NCBI GenBank assembly: GCA_964624625.1
Contig: CAZUXW010000055.1
Coordinates: forward strand, 1-21,558
DNA length: 21,558 nucleotides
Source of the DNA: PALSA-1180 sp964624625
GTDB taxonomy: Bacteria; Oederibacteriota; Muellerivitia; Muellerivitales; Muellerivitaceae
Direction: 5' to 3'
A program made the position numbers and the translations under genes. The notes below the pieces were generated by a model. That model saw nothing but the letters and a program-made list of their open reading frames with translations. It did not search any database and was not told the origin of the DNA. Shown piece after piece: positions 1 to 6,168 of the stretch; the stretch's first letter is position 1; the number at the start of each line of letters is the position of its first letter.

Positions 1-8
1 GGACCTGT

Positions 9-82
9 TGGGAGATCGTCTAACGGTAGGACAGCAGACTCTGACTCTGCTTATCTTGGTTCGAGTCCAAGTCTCCCAGCCA
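9..82 (+). tRNA. tRNA-Gln (anticodon CUG)
   Basis: A full cloverleaf can be drawn. The acceptor arms TGGGAGA (9-15) and TCTCCCA (72-78) pair perfectly. The D-loop contains TAACGGTAGGA, the anticodon stem GCAGA/TCTGC encloses the loop CTCTGAC, and the T-loop is TTCGAGT. Loop positions 34-36 read CTG, which decodes CAG (Gln). G79 is the discriminator base and CCA is encoded at 80-82. A strong terminator hairpin starts 3 bases downstream. Confidence 0.96.
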
Positions 83-84
83 AT

Positions 85-124
85 AAAGCCCAGCCCCTTT
101 GAAAAAGGGAGCTGGGCTTTATTA
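85..124 (+). terminator. Intrinsic terminator after tRNA-Gln, probably bidirectional
   Basis: A ten-base perfect stem (AAAGCCCAGC 85-94 with GCTGGGCTTT 111-120) is extended by CCCTTT/AAAGGG (95-100 with 104-109) around a 3-base loop, with one bulged A at 110. The 3' side runs into TTTATTATT. The A-rich 5' side would supply a U-tract on the other strand, so it could also stop transcription from the convergent gene ending at 205. Confidence 0.85.
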
Positions 125-204
125 TTGGAGGGGGTGGGATCGAACCGGATCGATTTTTCCGTTTCGAGTGGATCGATTCGATGCCCATCCTCCGCCAACC
201 TTGC

Positions 205-1509
205 TCACCTAATCAGCAGCAGCCTCTTAACTTTCTTGGCTAAGGGCTCCACCAAATAAACGATGTAGACCCCGCTGGCGCAGAGCTCATTGTTTTTATT
301 CTTGCCGTCCCAATAATAAGGATTGTTGATGGGGCCGATCACCCTCTGAGCGGGAACCAGGTCCCGGATATTCTCGCCCGCCGAATTGTAGATCCTGAGG
401 GAATATTCCCCCGGATAATGGGAATAGCCCACGTAAATGGAAACAGATTGGTCCGTCGCGGGATTAAAAATGTTTTTATTCATGTAAAAGATGTCCACGT
501 TGACGGGCGTGGCGGTGAAGGTGCAGGTGTTGCCGGGATAGCCGCAGGGCGTCAGGGTCGCGGTCGGGGTGGGGCTGTTGGTCGCGGTGGAGGTGGAGGT
601 CCGGGTGAAGGTGGAAGTGTTGGTCCAGGTGATCGTCGGGCTATTCGTCGCGGTTCGGGTGGGCGTGGAAGTGGCGGTGTTGGTCGGGGTGAAGGTTTCG
701 GTGGGCGTAAAGGTGACGGTGGGAGTGAAGGTGCGGGTTGGCGTGGGAGTGGGGGTGAAGCTGTTCGTCGGGGTGAAGGTTAAGGTGGGTGTTTTGGTGG
801 GGGTGGAAGTGAAGGTGAGGGTAGGCGTGGGGCTGTTCGTCGGCGTCGAGGTGGAGGTGAAGGTGGGGGTGAAAGTGATGGGCTGGAGGACGAAATACTG
901 GCGGTACCAAACCGACTCGCAGGTGTCGCTGGAGGCGCCGGAGCTGTTGATGTAAATCGGCGGCAAGGGAACCCCGGTTTGAAGGTCACGGGCGGTCAAA
1001 CCGAAAATAGGGGAGGTCACCGTCGCCGGGACGGTCCAAGTGCCGGAGGGGACGAAGGTAAGATCAAACCAGTTCGCGCCAATGCCAGCGGGCGGTGTCA
1101 GGGCGCAGTTGCCGGGGGTATCCAACGCCGTGTTGGCGGGACCGGAGCTGTTCCCGTAAGCGTGGGTGCCGTCCGCGCAGGAAATGTCGAAGCTCCAGGA
1201 GCCCCACATCCCGGTCGGATTCGTGTTGCCGTTCCGGACCGCGATGATATTGGTGCCGGCGCTGTTCAAAAAAGCGGGGTTCGCGATGGAAATACAGGGA
1301 ACCACGCTGTTGCTTAAGGGGTAATTGCCGATGTAGGAAGAGTTTATCCAGATGTCCCCCGTGTCATCAAATCCTCCGCAAACGTTGATGTTGGTAGGAA
1401 CGCATTGGGCGCCGGAAGGGGCGGGAAAGGGCGGGAGGGCGCCCCAAAAAAGCGGGACAAAAAAAGACAGTAATCGAAGGCGGTTCAAATGGGGGTAGGT
1501 CGGTTTCAA
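205..1509 (-). CDS. Secreted Thr/Pro-rich surface protein with FlgD-like C-terminal domain
   Basis: Specific function not recognised. From TTG 1509 it is 434 residues. The N-terminus is a good signal peptide (basic NRLRLL, then LSFFVPLFWGAL, then PSGA before a likely cleavage site). About 200 residues follow that look like a beta-sandwich, with a GFDDTGDIWINSS motif reminiscent of galactose-binding-like domains. Next is a spacer of about 110 residues of TPT/TFTPT/TST units (bases about 545-875), likely extended and possibly O-glycosylated. The last 95 residues, with IYNSAGENIR, YYWDGKN and ASGVYIVYL, match the FlgD Ig-like/sorting-domain style that ends many secreted proteins. I chose TTG 1509 because AAGGA lies 7 bases upstream and the signal peptide begins there. 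The frame also opens at TTG 1587, but that start has no ribosome site and would bury the signal peptide. It is probably displayed on the cell surface. Confidence 0.72.
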   Translation of the reverse strand: MKPTYPHLNRLRLLSFFVPLFWGALPPFPAPSGAQCVPTNINVCGGFDDTGDIWINSSYIGNYPLSNSVVPCISIANPAFLNSAGTNIIAVRNGNTNPTGMWGSWSFDISCADGTHAYGNSSGPANTALDTPGNCALTPPAGIGANWFDLTFVPSGTWTVPATVTSPIFGLTARDLQTGVPLPPIYINSSGASSDTCESVWYRQYFVLQPITFTPTFTSTSTPTNSPTPTLTFTSTPTKTPTLTFTPTNSFTPTPTPTRTFTPTVTFTPTETFTPTNTATSTPTRTATNSPTITWTNTSTFTRTSTSTATNSPTPTATLTPCGYPGNTCTFTATPVNVDIFYMNKNIFNPATDQSVSIYVGYSHYPGEYSLRIYNSAGENIRDLVPAQRVIGPINNPYYWDGKNKNNELCASGVYIVYLVEPLAKKVKRLLLIR

Positions 1510-1604
1510 AAGGAATTCCTTGGGGAGTTTCAAAATCAATGGGGCCGGTACAAAAGCCGGCGCACCATGAAATCCGGAGACCTTCAAACGGCTGTCGGAC
1601 TTGG

Positions 1605-1633
1605 ATTATCTCATGATGGATTTTAAGCAACAA
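1605..1633 (-). promoter_or_regulatory. Candidate sigma-70 promoter for the Thr/Pro-rich protein gene
   Basis: Read on the minus strand, TTGTTG (1633-1628) is followed after 17 bases by GATAAT (1610-1605). The -10 matches consensus at 5 of 6 positions; the -35 matches only TTG. Transcription would start near 1598, about 90 bases before the chosen TTG start. A small inverted repeat CAAGGG/CCCTTG (1631-1647) overlaps the -35 element and could be an operator. Confidence 0.35.
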
Positions 1634-1777
1634 GGGAGGAACCCTTGATTTATCTTTTTGTTGAAAGCGGTACCGCGCTGTAGGTTTCAGGTAAAATGAA
1701 CAAGGTCTTCGCCGGGGGACTGCCGCCGGCTCCGTAAAACAACAGGGAAACCACGATCTTGAGGACGGGAGGGCTTT

Positions 1778-3256
1778 TTGCGGAAACAATCGAAAATACT
1801 CGCTGCGATTTCCGTGGGCCTGCCCCTGACAGTCCTTGGTTTGAGCCTTTGGCTTTTGTTCTTCCGGATGGGACCCTTGGGGACCTGGCAAGGAGTACTC
1901 AATACGGGATTGTCCAGCTTCCGGGTGGCCCTGGTCCTGGAAAGGGACCCCGATGGATCGATCCTGGCCCTTTTCAACAATATCGACGATGGCCTTTACA
2001 ACCAGACCTTTCAAACGTTTTACGTTAAGGGAAGATATTTCCATGGGGAATTGCCGACCGGTGAAAAACTGGACCTCGCCTTGAGCGGCTATGGGTTCGG
2101 AAACCAGCTTTCGGGAACTTACACCCAGGCCCGGGGGAGCTTCCAAAAGGCCGGGAATATTTCCGAATTGGTTTTAAGCAAGGGCGGGGATTATTTGGTC
2201 CCCCGATTTGGGAAGGATTCCCGGCCGGAGACGGGGTACGCCTACCGGGAACCCTCCTCCGGTTCTGATGGTTGGGAGGTAGGGCCTGTTTCAGGGGACG
2301 CCGTCGTGTTGAACCGGCTCGGTTCGGGGATCCGGCGGATTCTCGACGGTTCCTTTCCCCATATCCATAGTTTGCTCGTCGTGAAAGGAGGGCGGCTGGT
2401 GGTGGAGGAATATTTTTACGGTTATGGGCCGCGAGACTTGCATCCCGTCCAATCCATCACCAAATCCATTTCTTCCCTGCTGGTTGGCATCGCCCTCGAG
2501 CGGAAAGGATTGGGAGTGGATCAACCGCTTTATCAATTTTTCCCCGAGTATCGATCCCGGCGGGGCTGGGATTCCCGAAAGGATAAGATCACCCTGGAAA
2601 CGATCTTAACCATGAGAAGCGGTTTCCGCTGTGATGATTGGAGGGACTCCCAATCCTGCTCCTGGGATATGGTGAACTCGCCGGATTGGAATGATTTCAC
2701 CCTCTCCATGCCTTTGGCATCCCCGCCGGGACATCATTTTGCCTATTGCGGGGCCTGTTTAACCCCCCTGTCCTCCATCCTTTCCCGCGAAAGCGGGATG
2801 AGCCTTCCGGCTTTTGCCGGAAAATTCCTTTTCGGCCCCTTGGGGATCACCGACTTCGCTTGGATGGAGGGTCCCAGGGGGGTCACTCCCTTGTCCTTTG
2901 GTTTGAGTCTTCGCCCCCGGGACTTAGCCAAGCTGGGCCAGCTTATTTTGGAAAAAGGAATTTGGAAAGGGAACCGGGTGGTTCCCGAGGATTGGCTGGA
3001 CCGGTCAACCTCGGTCCAGGTCGCGAGGAACCTTGAAAAGGGCGAGGCCGACTATGGTTACTTGTGGTGGATCCGAACCGTTCCCTTGGGGGGTAAAAAC
3101 ATCCGGGTGATCGACGGGTGGGGGGTGGGCGGCAACCACCTTTTCATTGTTCCGGACTTGGGGTTGGTCTGCGTGATAACCGCGGGGAATTACAAGGACG
3201 GGAAATTGGGCGCCAACTCACTGAAGCTTTTTCAGGACTGCGTCTTGGGTTTGTGA
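1778..3256 (+). CDS. Membrane-anchored beta-lactamase-family serine hydrolase
   Basis: This is a 492-residue protein of the serine beta-lactamase/class C penicillin-binding family (esterase or amidase type). Residues 7-29 form an uncleaved membrane anchor or signal. Residues about 33-137 are a small beta-rich domain (GTWQGVLNTG, VALVLERDPDGS, LSGTYTQ) of the kind fused ahead of other secreted hydrolases. The catalytic domain follows: SITK at 226-229 holds the nucleophile Ser and general base Lys, Y323 lies in FAYCGAC where the family has YxN or YSG, and GWGVGGNHLF near 447-456 occupies the usual HxG/GxG strand. The start is TTG, with GGGAGG a few bases upstream. The catalytic face should be outside the cytoplasm. 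The substrate cannot be told: peptidoglycan peptides, D-amino acid peptides or esters are all possible. A true antibiotic-resistance beta-lactamase is unlikely given the domain layout. Confidence 0.85.
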   Translation: MRKQSKILAAISVGLPLTVLGLSLWLLFFRMGPLGTWQGVLNTGLSSFRVALVLERDPDGSILALFNNIDDGLYNQTFQTFYVKGRYFHGELPTGEKLDLALSGYGFGNQLSGTYTQARGSFQKAGNISELVLSKGGDYLVPRFGKDSRPETGYAYREPSSGSDGWEVGPVSGDAVVLNRLGSGIRRILDGSFPHIHSLLVVKGGRLVVEEYFYGYGPRDLHPVQSITKSISSLLVGIALERKGLGVDQPLYQFFPEYRSRRGWDSRKDKITLETILTMRSGFRCDDWRDSQSCSWDMVNSPDWNDFTLSMPLASPPGHHFAYCGACLTPLSSILSRESGMSLPAFAGKFLFGPLGITDFAWMEGPRGVTPLSFGLSLRPRDLAKLGQLILEKGIWKGNRVVPEDWLDRSTSVQVARNLEKGEADYGYLWWIRTVPLGGKNIRVIDGWGVGGNHLFIVPDLGLVCVITAGNYKDGKLGANSLKLFQDCVLGL

Positions 3257-3278
3257 GCTTGAACCGCCACGAACATCG

Positions 3279-3297
3279 AAGGGCGCCGGTTGCCCTT
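3279..3297. terminator. Short hairpin between convergent genes
   Basis: AAGGGC (3279-3284) pairs with GCCCTT (3292-3297) around the loop GCCGGTT. It lies in the 40-base gap between the serine hydrolase stop and the stop codon of the convergent phosphatase, which it touches. The T-run is short, so it is a weak bidirectional terminator candidate. Confidence 0.4.
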
Positions 3298-4073
3298 TAG
3301 GCAAGTCCCCTCAGCCATTGGACGAACCGCCGAGGGGATTCGAACCTCAAATCGCAATAACGGTCCGGGATCCGGCCGCCCACGGCGATCCTCAGCCCCC
3401 TTCCTTTTAATACCCTTAAAACCGAGATGTCGCCCAGGTCGTCCCCCGCGTAGAGGGGGAAGTGGCCGGGGAACTTTGCCAGGATTTTCAAGACCGATTT
3501 TCCCTTGGAGAAGCCCCTTGGCATGGCCTCCAGCATTTTCTTGCCGTCGTGCAGGGCCCAAAGCCCGCGGGTGGTGGATTGGCGGAAGCGTTTCTTGAAT
3601 TCCGCCGCCAGACGCCTTTCCTGGGCCGGTGTAAAATCCGCCCCCCGAAAATGCAAGGTTGAGGAATAGGGTTTTTTTTCGATATGGATTCCGGGGTAAT
3701 TTCCCGGGAGACCCTGAAGGGACAGCCATAGGGATTCAGCCTCCCTCTTGAAGCGGCTCTGGAGGGAAGGGGAAGCGAAACGGATTTGATGAGGAAGGTT
3801 CCTGGCCTCAAACCCATGGGTTCCCACGATGGGGATGCGCCGTAATCCTGATACTTTTTCCAGGCTGTCCGCGTACCGGCCCGTGACCATGATGAGTTGG
3901 TGCCTCCGCCTCAGGCGGTAAAGCAGGGACCTGGTCGAGCCGGAAATACGGGACTGTTCCGGATTGTTCTTGAAGTCGGTTAAGGTCCCGTCGTAATCCA
4001 AAAGAATCAGGAGGGGCATATGGGCCAGTTTACGGGTGATTTCCCTGGGTGAGTTCGGCCGGGAGCTTTTCAT
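3297..4073 (-). CDS. otsB: Trehalose-phosphatase-like HAD hydrolase
   Basis: A 258-residue HAD-superfamily phosphatase that fits trehalose-6-phosphate phosphatase, which releases trehalose in the cytoplasm. Motif I is LLDYDGTLTDF, with D26 as nucleophile and D28 as acid/base. Motif II is MVTGRY (T64-R66). IVGTHGFEAR is typical of OtsB, PRGFSKGKSV supplies the motif III lysine, and YAGDDLGD (D211, D212, D215) is the metal-binding motif IV. Length matches the family. No OtsA (trehalose-6-phosphate synthase) is present in the window, so the synthase is elsewhere or the substrate is a related sugar phosphate. The start is ATG 4073: no Shine-Dalgarno sequence precedes it, but a sigma-70 promoter places the predicted transcript start on the A of this ATG. 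An alternative ATG at Met19 would begin just before motif I. It converges with the serine hydrolase. Confidence 0.86.
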   Translation of the reverse strand: MKSSRPNSPREITRKLAHMPLLILLDYDGTLTDFKNNPEQSRISGSTRSLLYRLRRRHQLIMVTGRYADSLEKVSGLRRIPIVGTHGFEARNLPHQIRFASPSLQSRFKREAESLWLSLQGLPGNYPGIHIEKKPYSSTLHFRGADFTPAQERRLAAEFKKRFRQSTTRGLWALHDGKKMLEAMPRGFSKGKSVLKILAKFPGHFPLYAGDDLGDISVLRVLKGRGLRIAVGGRIPDRYCDLRFESPRRFVQWLRGLA

Positions 4074-4079
4074 GAGAAA

Positions 4080-4107
4080 AGTATAGCGGACCGGCAGGCC
4101 TGGTCAA
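4080..4107 (-). promoter_or_regulatory. Sigma-70 promoter giving a predicted leaderless otsB mRNA
   Basis: On the minus strand the -35 TTGACC (4107-4102, 5 of 6) is separated by 16 bases from the -10 TATACT (4085-4080, 5 of 6). Six bases (TTTCTC) separate the -10 from ATG 4073, so standard spacing puts +1 on the A of the start codon. This is the best-looking sigma-70 promoter seen in the window. Confidence 0.65.
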
Positions 4108-4145
4108 AACCCTTCCTTCGGCCTTGGCGATTATGTAAAATCTTA

Positions 4146-4216
4146 CCCCGGCCGTTCAGACGCCGGGGCCGCGGGGTTTGCCGCGGCGCCGGCGCGTCCT
4201 TTTTTTCTTTCTTTTC
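4146..4216 (+). promoter_or_regulatory. Tandem GC hairpins plus T-tract in the 5' leader of the TPR-barrel gene
   Basis: Three perfect palindromic blocks lie side by side: CCCCGGC/GCCGGGG (4146-4152 with 4162-4168), GCCGCGG/CCGCGGC (4168-4174 with 4181-4187) and GCGCCGGCGC (4186-4195). A T-rich run (about 4200-4215) follows. The arrangement resembles an intrinsic terminator placed about 25 bases before the start codon at 4241, so it may be an attenuator. A TGTAAAAT -10-like element at 4134-4141 would start transcription just upstream of the hairpins, but no good -35 was found. Confidence 0.45.
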
Positions 4217-4240
4217 GCCGGTTGAAACCCAAGGGGATTT

Positions 4241-5404
4241 ATGCCTTTAACGCCGTTTCGCAAAAAAATTTCCTGTTGGATTTTGGCCCTCCTGATTCCG
4301 GCCGGTGTTTTGGCCTACACGGCCGCCGACTATACCAACGCGGGCCTTCAGTTTTACGCCGCGAGGAATTACGCCCAGGCCGTCCTCTATTTCTCGGCGG
4401 CCTTGGGGATGAATCCCTCGGACAACCGGGCGCTGCAGGGCCGGGCCAACAGCTATTATTTTTTGGGAAAAAACCAGGAAGCCTTGAACGATTATGAGAA
4501 GTTATTAATGGCCAGTCCCTCGGCGCCCCTTTCCCAATTTGCCCAGGCGCTTCGGTCCAAAATCGCCTCCCAGGCCCAGGTTCCGGGGGCCGCCTCGGTT
4601 CCTGTTTCCGCCAACGGCGCCGCACTTCTCGCGCCCCAAAAACCGGCGGGATTGGGTCTTCGATTGGAAACCTCTTATGGAACCCTCAATTTCGCGGATT
4701 TCATCGCGGATTCGGAAACGGGTAAGAAGGATGCGTCCCAAATCCAGCAAAGCGATCCGAGCTTTCAATATGATTCCACCGTGCCCTCCGGTTACGTCAT
4801 GGTGGGGGTGGAGCCGGTGGCCCAAGTGGGTTCCAACCTTGAGATCGGGCTGCCCTTCCAGATCATGCCGGCCGGCACCTTTACCGTCTCGTCCCAAGAT
4901 AATTCAGGTTACAGTGATTCAACCGCCTTCTCGATCAACGCTTTTTCGGTGGGCTTGACGGGGAGGCTCTTGTTCGGCCAGGGACCGGTCAGGATCTTCG
5001 CGGCGGCGGGGGGGCTGCTGGCGCCTGTCGGGATTAATTACAGCGACTTTCTGAACATCCAAACCCCCTCTCCCGTGAACTATTCCCAAACCGGGAGTTT
5101 TTCACAAATGGCGTTCGGCGGCCAGGGCCAATTGGGCCTGGACTTTCACGTGGGGGACCCCTTCGTGGTCTCCTTGGCCGGGGGTTATACGGCCCTATCC
5201 GCCAGCGGTTTTAAAGGGAGCGTCACCACCAGCGGAAATGTCCCGACTGCCACCGATCAAGGCCGATTGGGGGTTTATGACAGCCCCAACGGCAAAAAAA
5301 TCATTTTTTTGAAGGATGGAGATCCGGAACCCCTCAATTTTCGTCCCTTGGTGGTTGATTTGAGCGGGCTCTTGGCGGGAATTCATTTGTCGGTTTTCTT
5401 TTAA
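4241..5404 (+). CDS. TPR-containing outer-membrane beta-barrel protein
   Basis: A 387-residue envelope protein of unrecognised specific function. Residues 1-25 are a signal peptide (basic FRKK, then CWILALLIPAGVLAY). Residues about 28-110 carry two to three tetratricopeptide helices (AGLQFYAARNYAQAVLYFSA, then a second at ANSYYFLGKNQEALNDYEKL). From about residue 135 to the end are alternating amphipathic strands with aromatic girdles (GLRLETSYGTLNF, GYVMVGVEPV, AFSINAFSVGLTGRLLFG), closing in LSVFF. A C-terminal Phe is typical of barrels handled by the BAM machinery. A TPR head facing the periplasm joined to a small barrel suggests a scaffold or assembly factor. The start ATG has AGGGG 5-6 bases upstream. 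It lies 56 bases ahead of the cupredoxin gene on the same strand and may be cotranscribed with it. Confidence 0.72.
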   Translation: MPLTPFRKKISCWILALLIPAGVLAYTAADYTNAGLQFYAARNYAQAVLYFSAALGMNPSDNRALQGRANSYYFLGKNQEALNDYEKLLMASPSAPLSQFAQALRSKIASQAQVPGAASVPVSANGAALLAPQKPAGLGLRLETSYGTLNFADFIADSETGKKDASQIQQSDPSFQYDSTVPSGYVMVGVEPVAQVGSNLEIGLPFQIMPAGTFTVSSQDNSGYSDSTAFSINAFSVGLTGRLLFGQGPVRIFAAAGGLLAPVGINYSDFLNIQTPSPVNYSQTGSFSQMAFGGQGQLGLDFHVGDPFVVSLAGGYTALSASGFKGSVTTSGNVPTATDQGRLGVYDSPNGKKIIFLKDGDPEPLNFRPLVVDLSGLLAGIHLSVFF

Positions 5405-5460
5405 TTACCGTGGTTGCCTCTTATAATTGCCCTGTTCGATTTTGGGCGGGAGGAAATCAG

Positions 5461-6168
5461 ATGGCAAAAAAACAATCCATCCTGTGGTTATTGGTCGGAA
5501 CCATGCTTCTGGGCTGGGCCCCCTCCGCTTGGTCGAAGGGGTCGAAATCCAAAGCCGGTGGGACCCTGGCGGGGCATTTGTCCGTGACGGCGCCCTACCG
5601 AAAACCGGCGCCCACCGTACCCCAAGGCCATGAGGGATACGGCTACAGCCAGGCGGACAAGACTGGCCACGTCCTCCCTGAACAAGTGGTGGTTTATTTG
5701 GAAAAGGTTCCGGGAAAATACCGGCCCTCCCCAAAACACGCCCAACTGGATCAAAAATTCCTACAATTCACCAGCCGTGTTCTTCCCGTTCTGAAGGGGA
5801 CCGTCGTGGATTTCACGAACAACGACCCTGTTTACCATAATGTTTTCTCCAACTCCCAGCTCAATCAACTGGAATTAGGGCGGAAAAAAAAGGGGGAAAC
5901 GGTCTCGGTCAAGATGGACAAGGTGGAAGTTCCGGTCAAGGTCTATTGCGAGATCCATTCCTCCATGAAGGCTTATATTCTTGTCCTGGAAAATCCATTT
6001 TTTACCACCGTCGGTCCGGATCAAACCTTCGAGATCAAGGGGATCCCCCCGGGAACCTACAACATGGTGGCCTGGCATGATTTCTGGACGCCGGTTCAAC
6101 GGAAAGTGGTGATCAAAAGGGGAAGAACGACAAGGGCGGATGTCGTTTTGGACAAGGCGCAAAATTGA
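5461..6168 (+). CDS. Secreted cupredoxin-domain protein (first copy)
   Basis: A 235-residue periplasmic or secreted protein with a signal peptide (KKQSILWLLVGTMLLGWAPS, then AWS). The central domain is plastocyanin-like: H126 in PVYHNVFS, then C163, H166 and M169 in VYCEIHSSMKAYIL. This is the His-Cys-His-Met ligand set of a type 1 (blue) copper site. The C-terminal part (IKGIPPGTYNMVAWHDFW, then VVIKRG) is a carboxypeptidase-regulatory-like beta-sandwich. Proteins of this build are often labelled methylamine utilisation proteins, but no methylamine genes are present, so that label should not be used. ATG 5461 is chosen because GGGAGGAAA precedes it and the signal peptide starts there; a GTG at 5410 in frame has neither. 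A TATAAT at 5422-5427 could be its own -10. Its stop overlaps the start of the cyclase gene. A paralogue lies at 8070-8780. Confidence 0.84.
   Translation: MAKKQSILWLLVGTMLLGWAPSAWSKGSKSKAGGTLAGHLSVTAPYRKPAPTVPQGHEGYGYSQADKTGHVLPEQVVVYLEKVPGKYRPSPKHAQLDQKFLQFTSRVLPVLKGTVVDFTNNDPVYHNVFSNSQLNQLELGRKKKGETVSVKMDKVEVPVKVYCEIHSSMKAYILVLENPFFTTVGPDQTFEIKGIPPGTYNMVAWHDFWTPVQRKVVIKRGRTTRADVVLDKAQN

Noticed and set aside
125..150. Minus strand reads like a tRNA T-loop and 3' end (GGTTCGATCCC, then CCTCCA)
   Set aside because: The T-stem bases do not pair properly and no anticodon or D-arm is present; chance resemblance or an unsupported relic.
9..204. tRNA-Gln 3' end as an integration site for a mobile element
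   Set aside because: No direct repeat of the tRNA 3' end and no integrase gene were found in the window.
418..989. Several long Gly/Val-rich or His/Pro-rich open frames on both strands
   Set aside because: They are shadows of the Thr-Pro repeat: the GGTGAAGGTG-type composition lacks stops in several frames, the products are low-complexity and no ribosome sites precede them.
1510..1587. Extension of the Thr/Pro-rich protein to a TTG at 1587
   Set aside because: There is no ribosome site, and the extra 26 residues would place a proline-rich stretch before the signal peptide. The TTG at 1509 has AAGGA at good spacing.
1367..2146. 259-residue open frame on the minus strand
   Set aside because: It overlaps the start of the serine hydrolase and the end of another gene, and its composition is Pro/Arg/Gly-rich like an antisense frame.
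5461..6168. Label as methylamine utilisation protein (mau)
   Set aside because: The label comes from automatic annotation of this fold; no methylamine dehydrogenase genes are present and the sequence only supports a cupredoxin-like copper site.
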